A stretch of DNA of 64,000 nucleotides from WHTX01 sp038255145 (GCA_038255145.1 JBBSLP010000023.1:6597-70596), one strand, 5' to 3'; shown: positions 52,930 through 61,316, counted from the first letter of the stretch. A program made the numbers and translations. The notes: a model not told the origin generated them from the sequence alone.

Positions 52930-53766
52930 TCAGCGCCGGCTGCCGCGTGTGCGGCGGCGCCGGATGATCAGGTTCTGGCTCGGCTTGTTGTTGTCTCGGG
53001 TACGCGTCTCGGGCTTGCCCCAGGGGGACACCGGATGGCGTCCGCCAGAGGTCTTGCCCTCGCCGCCACCGAGGGGGTGGTCGACCGGGTTCATGGCGAC
53101 GCCACGGGTCTGTGGCCGCACGCCCTTCCACCGGTTCCGGCCGGCCTTGCCCACCTTGACGAGATCGGCTTCTGCGTTGCCGACCTGGCCGATGGTGGCC
53201 CGGCACTCGAGGGAGAGCCGCCGCATCTCGGTGGAGGGCAGGCGGAGGATGGCGAAGTCGCCTTCCTTGCCCACCAACTGCACCGAAGATCCGGCGGAGC
53301 GGGCCAACTTGCCACCCGCACCCGGACGGAACTCGATGTTGTGCACCGTCGTACCGACGGGGATGTTGCGCATCGGCATGGCGTTGCCGGGGCGGATCTC
53401 GGAACCAACGCCCGACTGCAGCAGGTCGCCGACCTTCACCTCCCGGGGGGCGATGATGTAGCGCTGCTCACCGTCGAGGTAGTGGAGCAGGCAGATGCGG
53501 CAGTTGCGGTTGGGGTCGTACTCGATGGAGGCGACCTTGGCGGGCACGCCGTCCTTGTTCCGACGGAAGTCGATGACGCGGTAGCGCTGCTTGTGCCCGC
53601 CGCCGCGGTGACGGGCCGTCTTGCGCCCGTAGGTGTTGCGTCCGCCGGTCGAGGTCTTCTTGGCCAGGAGCGACTTGTTCGGCTTGTCGGTCGTGATGTC
53701 CGCGAAGTCGGAGACGGTCTGGAACCGTCGGCCGGCGCTCGTCGGCTTTCTCTGCCGGATGCCCAT
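52930..53766 (-). CDS. rplB: 50S ribosomal protein L2
   Basis: 278 residues. GIRQRKPTSAGRRFQTVSDF, RNTYGRKTARHRGGGHKQRY, EFRPGAGGKLARSAGSSVQL and the peptidyl-transferase-proximal RGVAMNPVDHPLGGGEGKTS with the key His. C-terminus GKPETRTRDNNKPSQNLIIR. The most conserved L protein, needed for subunit joining. Two bases after rplW. Confidence 0.99.
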   Translation of the reverse strand: MGIRQRKPTSAGRRFQTVSDFADITTDKPNKSLLAKKTSTGGRNTYGRKTARHRGGGHKQRYRVIDFRRNKDGVPAKVASIEYDPNRNCRICLLHYLDGEQRYIIAPREVKVGDLLQSGVGSEIRPGNAMPMRNIPVGTTVHNIEFRPGAGGKLARSAGSSVQLVGKEGDFAILRLPSTEMRRLSLECRATIGQVGNAEADLVKVGKAGRNRWKGVRPQTRGVAMNPVDHPLGGGEGKTSGGRHPVSPWGKPETRTRDNNKPSQNLIIRRRRTRGSRR

Positions 53767-53768
53767 GG

Positions 53769-54062
53769 TTATCCCTCGAACAGATCGATCGTGCTGCCAG
53801 CTCGCAGCGTGACGAGGGCACGGCGGGTATCGGGCCGCACGCCCACCTTGCCGCTGCGCCGGTTGCGCTTGCGCTTGCCCTTGCGGTTGATCGTGTTCAC
53901 CTTCTCCACGACCACCCCGAAGATGGACTGGATGGCGTCCCTGATCTCGGGCTTGGAGGCGTCGGGGTGGACGATGAACGTGTACACGTTCTGGTCGATC
54001 AGCGCGTACGACTTCTCGCTGACGACCGGCTTCAGGATGACGTCACGCGGGTCCTTGTTCAC
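53769..54062 (-). CDS. rplW: 50S ribosomal protein L23
   Basis: 97 residues: DPRDVILKPVVSEKSYALID, YTFIVHPDASKPEIRDAIQS and FGVVVEKVNTINRKGKRKRN with a conserved basic loop. Exit-tunnel protein and docking site for trigger factor and SRP. Its stop lies two bases before rplB; its GTG-type junction overlaps rplD by 4 nt. Confidence 0.98.
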   Translation of the reverse strand: MNKDPRDVILKPVVSEKSYALIDQNVYTFIVHPDASKPEIRDAIQSIFGVVVEKVNTINRKGKRKRNRRSGKVGVRPDTRRALVTLRAGSTIDLFEG

Positions 54063-54700
54063 GCTTCACCCTCTGCGTCGTTGTCGGACTCCGCGTCGTC
54101 CGACACCGCCCCGCCCTGCTGGGGGCCGGGCAGCGTGTCGGTGGTGAAGAGCACCCAGTCGTTGACGAGGACGTCGTAGGTGTTGAGCTCACGGGAGGAG
54201 ATGAGCTGCACGTTGGGGAGGTTGCGGAAGGACTTCCACACGACCTCGTCCTCGAGGCGGAGCACGACGAGCACCTTGCCGTCGACACCCAGGGAGGACA
54301 GGGCGCCCAGCGCCGACTTGGTCGACGGGGTGTCCCAGCCCCAGGAGTCGACGACGACGACCTTGCCCTCGGACGCCCGGTCCGAAAGGGCGGAGAGCAG
54401 GGCCAGCCGGATCATCTTCTTGGGGGTCCGCTGCTTGTACGAGCGGGGCTTGGGCCCGAGGGCCACGCCGCCGTGGCGGAAGTTGGGAGCGCTGAGCGAG
54501 CCGGCACGGGCCCGCCCGGTACCCTTCTGCTTCCAGGGCTTGGCGCCACCACCGGCGACCTCGGCCCGGGTCTTGGTCGACTGCGTGCCGGCACGTCGGG
54601 CCGCGAGCTGGGCGGTGACGACCTGGTGCATGACGGCCACGTTGGGCTCGAGCCCGAACGTGGCGGGATCGAGCGTCACGGACGCCTTCGTCGGAGCCAC
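54059..54700 (-). CDS. rplD: 50S ribosomal protein L4
   Basis: 213 residues with a GTG start. MHQVVTAQLAARRAGTQSTK, RAEVAGGGAKPWKQKGTGRA (the tunnel loop), GPKPRSYKQRTPKKMIRLAL and NVQLISSRELNTYDVLVNDW. The C-terminal 20 residues are acidic (DDAESDNDAEGEA). In E. coli L4 represses the S10 operon through the mRNA leader; here the folded leader before rplC is the candidate target. Confidence 0.98.
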   Translation of the reverse strand: MAPTKASVTLDPATFGLEPNVAVMHQVVTAQLAARRAGTQSTKTRAEVAGGGAKPWKQKGTGRARAGSLSAPNFRHGGVALGPKPRSYKQRTPKKMIRLALLSALSDRASEGKVVVVDSWGWDTPSTKSALGALSSLGVDGKVLVVLRLEDEVVWKSFRNLPNVQLISSRELNTYDVLVNDWVLFTTDTLPGPQQGGAVSDDAESDNDAEGEA

Positions 54701-54702
54701 GT

Positions 54703-55341
54703 CTACGCCCCCTTCACAGCGTTGCGGACGAGGACCAGGCCACCACGGGGGCCGGGCACGGCGCCCTTGATGAGGAGCAGGCCGGCCTCGGCGTCGACCT
54801 TGATGATCTGCAGGTTCAGTGTGGTGACCTTCTCGGCGCCGGCGCGGCCGGCCATGCGCTGGCCGCGGAAGACGCGGGCCGGGGTGGCGCAGCTGCCGAT
54901 GGCGCCGGGGGCACGATGCTTCTTGTGGTTGCCGTGCCCGGCGCCCTGGCCCTTGAAGTTGTGGCGCTTCATGACGCCGGTGAAGCCCTTGCCCTTCGAC
55001 ACCGCGGTCACGTCGACCAGCGAGGTGTCGGTGAAGGTCTCGACGGAGAGCTGGTCTCCGACGGCGTAGTCGTCGACCTCGTCGAGGCGCAGCTCGACGA
55101 GGCGCACGCCGGGTTCGACGCCGACCTTGCCGAAGTGCCCGGCTTCGGGCTTGTTGAGCTTGCGGGCCGACTTGGACCCGTAGGTGACCTGCAGGGCGGC
55201 GTACCCGTCGCTCTCAGGCGTCTTGACCTGGACGATCCGGCAGGGGTCGACCTTGACCACGGTGACAGGGACGACCCGGTTCTGGTCGTCCCACACCTGG
55301 GTCATCCCTACCTTCTCGCCGACGATCGCTTTCGTGGCCAT
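54703..55341 (-). CDS. rplC: 50S ribosomal protein L3
   Basis: 212 residues. MATKAIVGEKVGMTQVWDDQ, VTAVSKGKGFTGVMKRHNFK, HGNHKKHRAPGAIGSCATPA and RVFRGQRMAGRAGAEKVTTL. It contains the extended loop that reaches the peptidyl-transferase centre. First gene downstream of the internal promoter, with a leader of about 200 nt instead of following rpsJ directly. Confidence 0.98.
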   Translation of the reverse strand: MATKAIVGEKVGMTQVWDDQNRVVPVTVVKVDPCRIVQVKTPESDGYAALQVTYGSKSARKLNKPEAGHFGKVGVEPGVRLVELRLDEVDDYAVGDQLSVETFTDTSLVDVTAVSKGKGFTGVMKRHNFKGQGAGHGNHKKHRAPGAIGSCATPARVFRGQRMAGRAGAEKVTTLNLQIIKVDAEAGLLLIKGAVPGPRGGLVLVRNAVKGA

Positions 55342-55385
55342 GGCGGTTTACGTCCGTCTCTCCCGGATGGGGTGCGAGGCAACTT

Positions 55386-55498
55386 GGCTCGGTGCGAGCC
55401 GCACCTCACGCGAACGCTCCGCTCGGGATCCTTCCCGGCGGAGCGCTCGATTCGGTTGTGCCCAGTGGTGCTCCCGCTGTAAGGCGGAGCCTGCTGGG
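55386..55498 (-). promoter_or_regulatory. Structured 5' leader of the rplC operon (three hairpins)
   Basis: In RNA order: a CCCAG/CTGGG-closed stem-loop with an inner GCTCC(C)GC/GCGGAGC stem (55461-55498); a 12-bp stem, GCTCCGC-T-CGGGA with TCCCGGCGGAGC (55416-55444); and GGCTCG/CGAGCC with a 3-nt loop (55386-55400). It ends 45 nt before the rplC ATG. Ribosomal-protein leaders of this kind often bind L3, L4 or another operon product. Not a class I recognise. Confidence 0.55.
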
Positions 55499-55546
55499 AC
55501 GTCGATTCTGGTGGCGGGCCCGAGGCCCAGCACACGCAGTGGGATG

Positions 55547-55552
55547 AGTATA
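55547..55552 (-). promoter_or_regulatory. Internal S10-operon promoter before rplC
   Basis: TATACT on the minus strand, about 206 bp before the rplC ATG, is the best -10 box in the window. The -35 (TGGCGT at 17-nt spacing) is weak. It lies immediately downstream of the rpsJ hairpin, so rplC onward probably forms its own transcript. Confidence 0.6.
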
Positions 55553-55575
55553 GCGACGCTACCGGGGCGACGCCA

Positions 55576-55600
55576 GATCGTGCCTCTACCAGGCACGATC
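55576..55600 (-). terminator. Hairpin directly after rpsJ
   Basis: GATCGTGCCT and AGGCACGATC form a perfect 10-bp stem around CTACC, starting 5 nt past the rpsJ stop. It likely ends the rpsJ transcript or partly attenuates into rplC. No U-run follows. Confidence 0.65.
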
Positions 55601-55605
55601 TCCCA

Positions 55606-55926
55606 TCAGGCCTGCTGGATCTTGATCTCGATGTCGACGCCGGCCGGCAGCTCGAGGCGCTGCAGCGCGTCGACGGTCTTGGCCGAGGGCTCGACGATGT
55701 CGATGAGGCGCTTGTGCACCCGCATCTCGAAGTGCTCGCGGGAGTCCTTGTCCTTGTGCGGGGACCGGATCACCGTGTAGCGGTGCTTCTCGGTCGGCAA
55801 CGGGACCGGTCCACGGACCGTGGCCTGGGTGCGCACCACGGTCTCGACGATCTTCTTCGTCGACTGATCGATGATCTCGTGGTCGTACGCCTTCAACCTG
55901 ATGCGGATCTTCTGGCCGTCGGCCAT
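55606..55926 (-). CDS. rpsJ: 30S ribosomal protein S10
   Basis: 106 residues: MADGQKIRIRLKAYDHEIID, VRGPVPLPTEKHRYTVIRSP and REHFEMRVHKRLIDIVEPSA. GGAAGG 8 nt before the ATG. S10 also works as NusE in antitermination. It is flanked on both sides by hairpins and so may be transcribed alone, with a TAGCCT box at 56004-56009 as a weak promoter candidate. Confidence 0.98.
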   Translation of the reverse strand: MADGQKIRIRLKAYDHEIIDQSTKKIVETVVRTQATVRGPVPLPTEKHRYTVIRSPHKDKDSREHFEMRVHKRLIDIVEPSAKTVDALQRLELPAGVDIEIKIQQA

Positions 55927-56035
55927 CTTCTGGACCTTCCCGTTGTCAAGGTGCGGTGCCGGGGCCGTGGGGCGCCGGGCACGACTGGAGCGAGCGAAGA
56001 GCGAGGCTACTCGGGCCGAGGCCCTGCGGACCAGT

Positions 56036-56087
56036 GCACCAGCGCGAAGGGGCCGCCCCGAAGGGCGGCCCATCCGACTGCTGGTGC
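56036..56087 (-). terminator. tuf terminator, nested hairpins
   Basis: Outer arms GCACCAGC and GCTGGTGC enclose an inner GGGCCGCCC/GGGCGGCCC stem with a CGAA loop (56050-56071). It begins 4 nt past the tuf stop. Very stable; likely ends the str-operon transcript. Confidence 0.75.
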
Positions 56088-56091
56088 GGTG

Positions 56092-57279
56092 CTACTTGAT
56101 GATCTTGGTGACGCGCCCGGCGCCGACGGTACGCCCGCCCTCACGGATGGCGAAGCGCAGGCCCTCGTCCATGGCGATGGGCTGGATCAGGGTCACGTGC
56201 ATCACGGTGTTGTCACCGGGCATGCACATCTCGACGCCCTCGGGCAGCTCGACGTTGCCGGTCACATCGGTGGTGCGGAAGAAGAACTGCGGGCGGTAGT
56301 TCGAGAAGAACGGCTTGTGACGGCCGCCTTCCTTGGTGGTCAGGACGTAGACCTGACCCTCGAACTCGCTGTGGGGCGTGATCGAACCCGGCTTGGCCAG
56401 GACCTGGCCGCGCTCGACGTCTTCCTTCTTGGTGCCGCGGAGCAGGGCGCCGATGTTGTCACCGGCCTGACCCTGGTCGAGCAGCTTGCGGAACATCTCC
56501 ACACCGGTGCACACGGTCTTGGTCGTGGGCTTGAGGCCCACGATCTCGACCTCGTCGCCGACGTGGACCATGCCCTGCTCGACCTTGCCGGTCACCACGG
56601 TGCCGCGGCCGGTGATCGAGAAGACGTCCTCGATGGGCATCAGGAAGGGCTTGTCGGTGTCACGGGTGGGCTCGGGGACGAAGTCGTCCACGGCGGCCAT
56701 GAGCTCGACGATGGACTGGGTCCACTTCTCGTCGCCCTCGAGGGCCTTGAGGGCGGACACACGCACCACGGGGACGTCGTCGCCGGGGAACTCGTACTCG
56801 GTGAGCAGCTCGCGCACCTCGAGCTCGACGAGGTCGAGGAGCTCTTCGTCGTCGACGGCGTCGACCTTGTTGAGCGCGACCACGATGGAGGGCACGCCCA
56901 CCTGGCGGGCCAGCAGCACGTGCTCACGGGTCTGGGGCATGGGGCCATCGGTGGCCGCCACCACGAGGATGGCGCCGTCGACCTGGGCCGCACCGGTGAT
57001 CATGTTCTTGATGTAGTCAGCGTGACCGGGCATGTCCACGTGCGCGTAGTGACGGTTGGGCGTCTCGTACTCGACGTGGGCGATGTTGATGGTGATGCCG
57101 CGCTCGCGCTCTTCGGGCGCCTTGTCGATGTCCACGAACTTGGTGAACTTCGTGCCGCCACCCTGCTCAGCAAGCACCTTCGTAATCGCAGCGGTGAGCG
57201 TCGTCTTGCCATGATCGATATGGCCCATCGTCCCCACGTTCAGGTGGGGCTTCGTACGCTCGAACTTCTGCTTCGCCAT
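56092..57279 (-). CDS. tuf: Elongation factor Tu
   Basis: 395 residues. G1 GHIDHGKTTLTAAITK, switch I and effector region EERERGITINIAHVEY, G3 DMPGHADYIKNM, G4 ALNKVDAVDD. Domains 2 and 3 (GRGTVVTGKVEQG, RPQFFFRTTDVTG) are complete. Delivers aminoacyl-tRNA to the ribosome. 53 bp after fusA and followed by a strong terminator. Only one copy appears here. Confidence 0.99.
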   Translation of the reverse strand: MAKQKFERTKPHLNVGTMGHIDHGKTTLTAAITKVLAEQGGGTKFTKFVDIDKAPEERERGITINIAHVEYETPNRHYAHVDMPGHADYIKNMITGAAQVDGAILVVAATDGPMPQTREHVLLARQVGVPSIVVALNKVDAVDDEELLDLVELEVRELLTEYEFPGDDVPVVRVSALKALEGDEKWTQSIVELMAAVDDFVPEPTRDTDKPFLMPIEDVFSITGRGTVVTGKVEQGMVHVGDEVEIVGLKPTTKTVCTGVEMFRKLLDQGQAGDNIGALLRGTKKEDVERGQVLAKPGSITPHSEFEGQVYVLTTKEGGRHKPFFSNYRPQFFFRTTDVTGNVELPEGVEMCMPGDNTVMHVTLIQPIAMDEGLRFAIREGGRTVGAGRVTKIIK

Positions 57280-57332
57280 CGTGGAATTCCTTGCTGTCTC
57301 AGCCTTGGGTGGGGTTGTGGGGTTCTACCGGC

Positions 57333-59423
57333 TCAGGCGCCGCGGACACGTCGGACGATCTCGTCCTGGATGGCCGCGGGCATCTGCTGGTACGAGTCGA
57401 AGTGCATGGTGTAGGTGGCTCGACCCTGGGTGCGCGAACGCAGGTCCGTGGCGTAGCCGAACATCTCCGAGAGCGGGACCATGGCCCGGATGACCTGGCT
57501 GTTGCCCCGCTGCTCCATGCCGGAGACCCGGCCGCGACGGGCGTTGAGATCGCCCATCACATCGCCCATGTAGTCATCGGGCGTGACCGCCTCCACCCGC
57601 ATGATCGGCTCGAGCAGCACCGGCTTGCCCTGCTCAGCCGCCTTCTTGAAGACCAGGGACCCGGCGATCTTGAAGGCCATCTCCGACGAGTCGACGTCGT
57701 GGTACTGCCCGTCGACCAGGGTGGCCCGCACGTCCACCGTCGGGTAGCCGGCCAGCACGCCGGAGGACAGCGCCTCCTGGATGCCCTGGTCGATCGAGGG
57801 GATGTACTCCTTGGGGATGCGCCCGCCGCTGATCTTGTCGACGAACTCGTAGCCGCCGCCGGGGCCGGTGGGCTCGAGGTTGATGACGACCACGGCGAAC
57901 TGACCGGAACCGCCGGTCTGCTTGATGTGGCGGTACTCGACCTTCTCCACCGCACGGCTGACCGTCTCGCGGTAGGCCACCTGGGGCTTGCCCACGGTGG
58001 CGTCGACGCGGAATTCCCGTAGCAGGCGATCTACGAGGATCTCGAGGTGGAGCTCGCCCATGCCCGAGATGACCGTCTGGCCGGTCTCGTGGTCGCTGCG
58101 GACCTGGAAGGTGGGGTCTTCCTCGGTGAGCGTGGCCAGGGCCTTGGACATCTTGTCCTGGTCGGCCTTGGTCTTGGGCTCGATGGCCACGTGGATCACG
58201 GGCTCGGGGAAGACCAGCTGCTCGAGCACCATGGGCGCGTTGGGATCGCAGAGCGTGTCACCGGTGCGGGTGTTCTTGAGGCCGATGCCGGCCACGATGT
58301 CACCGGCACGGGCGATGTCGAGATCCTCGCGGGCGTTGGCGTGCATCTCGAGCAGGCGCCCGATCCGCTCCTTGTTGCCCGTGCGACTGTTGAGCACCTG
58401 GCCGCCCTTGTTGATCGTGCCCGAGTAGACCCGGAAGTAGGTCAGCCGGCCGACGTGGGGGTCGGACATGATCTTGAAGGCCAGGGCGGCGAAGGGCTCG
58501 TTGTCCGAGGCCTTGCGCTCCACCGTCTCGTTGCCCCGCAGGTTCAGGCCCTGCACCGGGGGCAGGTCACTGGGGGCGGGCAGGTAGCGCACGACGGCGT
58601 CGAGCAGGGGCTGGACGCCCTTGTTCTTGAAGGCGGAGCCGTTGAGCACGGGTACGAGCTGGTTGGCCACGGTGGCCGCCCGCAGGCCGACCCAGAGGTC
58701 CTCGGCCGTGATCTCTTCCTCGCCGATGAACTTCTCGAGGATGTTCTCGTCGACCTCGGAGACCACGTCGATCAACTTCTGACGCCACTCCTCGGCCAGC
58801 TCGACCATGTCCTCGGGGATTGGGACGATGTCGAACTTCGCCCCCAGGTCCTCGCCCTGCTCCCAGACGACGGCGTTCATCTCGATCAGGTCGACGATGC
58901 CCCGGTAGTGGCCCTCGGCGCCGATGGGCAGCTGGATGACCGCCGTCTTGGCCTCGAGCCGGTCGTGGATGGACTGCAGCGACGCGTAGAAATCAGCCCC
59001 GAGGCGGTCCATCTTGTTGATGAAGCACACGCGGGGGACGCCGTACTTGTTGGCCTGACGCCACACCGTCTCGGTCTGGGGCTCGACGCCGGCGACACCG
59101 TCGAAGACGGCGACGGCCCCGTCGAGCACGCGCAGGGAGCGCTCGACCTCGACCGTGAAGTCGACGTGGCCGGGCGTGTCGATGATGTTGATGCGGTGGT
59201 CGCCCCACGCACAGGTCGTCGCGGCCGACGTGATGGTGATGCCGCGCTCCTGCTCCTGGACCATCCAGTCCATGGTCGCCGCGCCCTCGTGGACCTCGCC
59301 GATCTTGTAGCTGCGGCCGGTGTAGAACAGGATCCGCTCGGTCGTCGTGGTCTTGCCCGCATCGATGTGGGCCATGATCCCGATGTTGCGGGTCTTCTCG
59401 AGCGGGTGACGTTGGGGGGCCAT
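57333..59423 (-). CDS. fusA: Elongation factor G
   Basis: Translocase GTPase, 696 residues from the ATG at 59423 (MAPQRHPLEKTRNIGIMAHI). G1 AHIDAGKTTTTERILFYTG, switch EQERGITITSAATT, G3 DTPGHVDFTVEV, G4 INKMDRLG. Domain IV has the tip region and domain V ends RGRVSGMEQRGNSQVIRAMV. The open frame extends 68 codons upstream through two hairpins and is not coding there. A GTG two codons earlier is a minor alternative. Confidence 0.98.
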   Translation of the reverse strand: MAPQRHPLEKTRNIGIMAHIDAGKTTTTERILFYTGRSYKIGEVHEGAATMDWMVQEQERGITITSAATTCAWGDHRINIIDTPGHVDFTVEVERSLRVLDGAVAVFDGVAGVEPQTETVWRQANKYGVPRVCFINKMDRLGADFYASLQSIHDRLEAKTAVIQLPIGAEGHYRGIVDLIEMNAVVWEQGEDLGAKFDIVPIPEDMVELAEEWRQKLIDVVSEVDENILEKFIGEEEITAEDLWVGLRAATVANQLVPVLNGSAFKNKGVQPLLDAVVRYLPAPSDLPPVQGLNLRGNETVERKASDNEPFAALAFKIMSDPHVGRLTYFRVYSGTINKGGQVLNSRTGNKERIGRLLEMHANAREDLDIARAGDIVAGIGLKNTRTGDTLCDPNAPMVLEQLVFPEPVIHVAIEPKTKADQDKMSKALATLTEEDPTFQVRSDHETGQTVISGMGELHLEILVDRLLREFRVDATVGKPQVAYRETVSRAVEKVEYRHIKQTGGSGQFAVVVINLEPTGPGGGYEFVDKISGGRIPKEYIPSIDQGIQEALSSGVLAGYPTVDVRATLVDGQYHDVDSSEMAFKIAGSLVFKKAAEQGKPVLLEPIMRVEAVTPDDYMGDVMGDLNARRGRVSGMEQRGNSQVIRAMVPLSEMFGYATDLRSRTQGRATYTMHFDSYQQMPAAIQDEIVRRVRGA

Positions 59424-59567
59424 GCTCACGACTCTCTGCCTAGAAGGAAACTCACCAGCGCTGTTCGGCGATCCGGCTGGCCATCGATTGGGGGGTACCT
59501 CAAGGTGCCGAGAGGTCGAACCGCTCGGCAGCGCCGATGGGACAACCCCGGGAGCAGGCGGGACATT

Positions 59568-59618
59568 CCCCTGGCCCGCAGGCCAGGGGCGTTCCCGGGT
59601 GGGGCCCCGACGGGGCCC
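59568..59618 (-). terminator. Two consecutive hairpins between rpsG and fusA
   Basis: GGGCCCC/GGGGCCC (59602-59618, 3-nt loop), then CCCCTGGCC/GGCCAGGGG (59568-59589, CGCA loop, extended by GGGA/TCCC). They lie in the 200-bp gap before fusA, 6 nt past rpsG. They may attenuate or terminate, implying a separate fusA-tuf promoter. Confidence 0.5.
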
Positions 59619-59623
59619 GGCGT

Positions 59624-60094
59624 TCACCAGCGGTAGTGCGCGAAGGCCTTGTTCGACTCGGCCATCTTGTGCAGGTCCTCACGTCGCTTCACCGAGGCGC
59701 CGATGCCGTTCGACGCATCGAGGATCTCGTTGGCCAGGCGGGCAGCCATGGTGCGCTCACGCCGGTTGCGGGCGAAGCTGACCAACCACCGGATGGCCAG
59801 CGTCGTCGCCCGGCGGGGCCGAACCTCGACGGGGACCTGGTAGGTGGCACCGCCGACGCGGCGGCTGCGCACCTCGAGCTGGGGCTTGACGTTGTCGACG
59901 GCGCGCTTGAGCGCGGCGATCGGCTCGGCGCCGGTCTTCTGCTCGATGGTGGTCAGGGCCTCGTAGACGATGCCTTCGGCCACCGAGCGCTTGCCGCGTT
60001 GGAGGATCTTGTTGACCAGCTGGGTGACGAGCACCGAGCGGTAGATGGGGTCGGGCATCAGCTCCCGACGAGGTGCAGGACCCTTGCGGGGCAC
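59624..60094 (-). CDS. rpsG: 30S ribosomal protein S7
   Basis: 156 residues with a GTG start. MPRKGPAPRRELMPDPIYRS, VTQLVNKILQRGKRSVAEGI, KPQLEVRSRRVGGATYQVPV and EVRPRRATTLAIRWLVSFAR. Nucleates assembly of the 30S head. Two bases after the rpsL stop. In E. coli S7 is the str-operon repressor. Confidence 0.99.
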   Translation of the reverse strand: MPRKGPAPRRELMPDPIYRSVLVTQLVNKILQRGKRSVAEGIVYEALTTIEQKTGAEPIAALKRAVDNVKPQLEVRSRRVGGATYQVPVEVRPRRATTLAIRWLVSFARNRRERTMAARLANEILDASNGIGASVKRREDLHKMAESNKAFAHYRW

Positions 60095-60096
60095 GT

Positions 60097-60468
60097 CTAC
60101 TTCTCCTTCTTGGCGCCGTACCGACTGCGCGCCTGCTTGCGGTCCCGCACGCCCGAGGTGTCGAGCGTGCCACGGATGATCTTGTAGCGGACACCGGGCA
60201 GGTCCTTCACCCGTCCTCCACGCACGAGCACCATGGAGTGCTCCTGGAGGTTGTGCCCCTCACCGGGGATGTACGCCGTGACCTCGATCCCGCTGTTCAG
60301 TCGCACGCGGGCGACCTTGCGCAGGGCGGAGTTCGGCTTCTTCGGGGTGGTCGTGTAAACGCGCGTGCACACACCTCGTCGCTGCGGTGCGCCCTTGAGC
60401 GCAGGCGTCTTGCTCTTCGAGGGCTTCGACGCGCGTCCCTTCCTGACGAGCTGTTGAATGGTGGGCAC
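60097..60468 (-). CDS. rpsL: 30S ribosomal protein S12
   Basis: 123 residues from the GTG at 60468 (VPTIQQLVRKGRASKPSKSK) with AAGG upstream. TTTPKKPNSALRKVARVRL and VRGGRVKDLPGVRYKIIRG hold the two lysines where streptomycin-resistance mutations occur in other bacteria; both are wild-type here. Decoding-centre protein and first gene of the str operon downstream of its own promoter. Confidence 0.99.
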   Translation of the reverse strand: MPTIQQLVRKGRASKPSKSKTPALKGAPQRRGVCTRVYTTTPKKPNSALRKVARVRLNSGIEVTAYIPGEGHNLQEHSMVLVRGGRVKDLPGVRYKIIRGTLDTSGVRDRKQARSRYGAKKEK

Positions 60469-60560
60469 GAGGCGACCTTTCGGCTGTTTCAGCCAGCGGT
60501 GGGCGGTTCCGTTGACCCCGCCTGGCGCCGAGGGCGCGGTGGGGCCAGAGAGCGCGGACG

Positions 60561-60590
60561 ATCCTAGGCGCGGAATCAGGCTGCGTCCAA
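60561..60590 (-). promoter_or_regulatory. str-operon promoter (rpsL-rpsG-fusA-tuf)
   Basis: Minus strand: TTGGAC (60585-60590), 18-nt spacer, TAGGAT (60561-60566). The same TAGGAT box is used by the alpha-operon promoter. Leader about 85 nt. Confidence 0.65.
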
Positions 60591-60641
60591 CTCGCGAGTC
60601 GCGTGAAGAACACGGCTGCGGTGCCGCCCCTGCCCCCACGG

Positions 60642-60647
60642 TAGCCT
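60642..60647 (+). promoter_or_regulatory. Putative -10 box for the plus-strand coiled-coil gene
   Basis: TAGCCT on the plus strand, 66 bp before the GTG at 60714 and back-to-back with the str-operon promoter. Confidence 0.35.
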
Positions 60648-60713
60648 GCCTGCAGGGGTGGAGGGGAACGGACGCCCCGTCCGTTCCCGTGGCGGACCAC
60701 GAGGAGCCACTGG

Positions 60714-61268
60714 GTGACCCAGGAGCGCCAAGCGGCGTCGTTCGGTGAGCGGGCCTCCGGCGCCGTCCCCCGAGCGGGCGACATCGATGCTCTGCGCGAC
60801 CACGTCGCCCGGTTGGATGATGTGCTCCGCGCCGCCCGTCGGGCCGTCACCGTGCTCGAAGCCGAGCTCGAGGAGCTGCGCCTCGAGCTCGATGGGGCCG
60901 AGCGGGCCACGTCCCCGGTGGAGCCGCTGCCCCCGGCACCCGTGACATCGATCGTCATCCCGCCCCCACCGTCGGGCCGGGTCGGGCCCAGCTGGGAAGA
61001 GGCCCTGCGTGACGCTCTCGACGAGTCAGCGCCAGGCGTGCCCACGGGCACGCCCGTCGACGCACCCCCGGTCGGCCAGGCACAGGAGCCAGGACCCGTG
61101 GCGCCAGACGCCCCAGAGCCGCTGGGAACGCCTCTGAGGCCACGTTCAGGCCCGCCATCGGGTGTGGCCGCCACCGGTGCCGCCCGCTTGGCCGGTGGGC
61201 GCCGCATCGTGCGCTTCCGCCTCGACGCCGAGGCCACCGACGAGGGTGACCCGGCCCCTTCGCCCTGA
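60714..61268 (+). CDS. Hypothetical coiled-coil protein between rpsL and rpoC, opposite strand
   Basis: 184 residues from a GTG with GAGGAG 7 nt upstream. Residues about 20-62 form an amphipathic coiled coil (LRDHVARLDDVLRAARRAVT, VLEAELEELRLELDGA). A long Pro/Ala/Gly-rich disordered part follows. A short C-terminal element, GGRRIVRFRLDAEATDEGD, may be a binding tail. No membrane segment or signal peptide. It interrupts the rpoC-rpsL junction on the opposite strand. I do not recognise the family; its length and SD support a real gene. Confidence 0.68.
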   Translation: MTQERQAASFGERASGAVPRAGDIDALRDHVARLDDVLRAARRAVTVLEAELEELRLELDGAERATSPVEPLPPAPVTSIVIPPPPSGRVGPSWEEALRDALDESAPGVPTGTPVDAPPVGQAQEPGPVAPDAPEPLGTPLRPRSGPPSGVAATGAARLAGGRRIVRFRLDAEATDEGDPAPSP

Positions 61269-61316
61269 GACCAGGAGAGAACGACACCGGGCCGAACGGC
61301 TGGGCCCGGACGCGGC

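Noticed and set aside
55386..55498. tRNA-like or known riboswitch in the rplC leader
   Set aside because: No acceptor/anticodon arms or known riboswitch core; only simple stem-loops in a ribosomal-protein leader position.
59424..59627. Extended N-terminus of EF-G
   Set aside because: Contains two terminator-like hairpins and no EF-G sequence before MAPQRHP.
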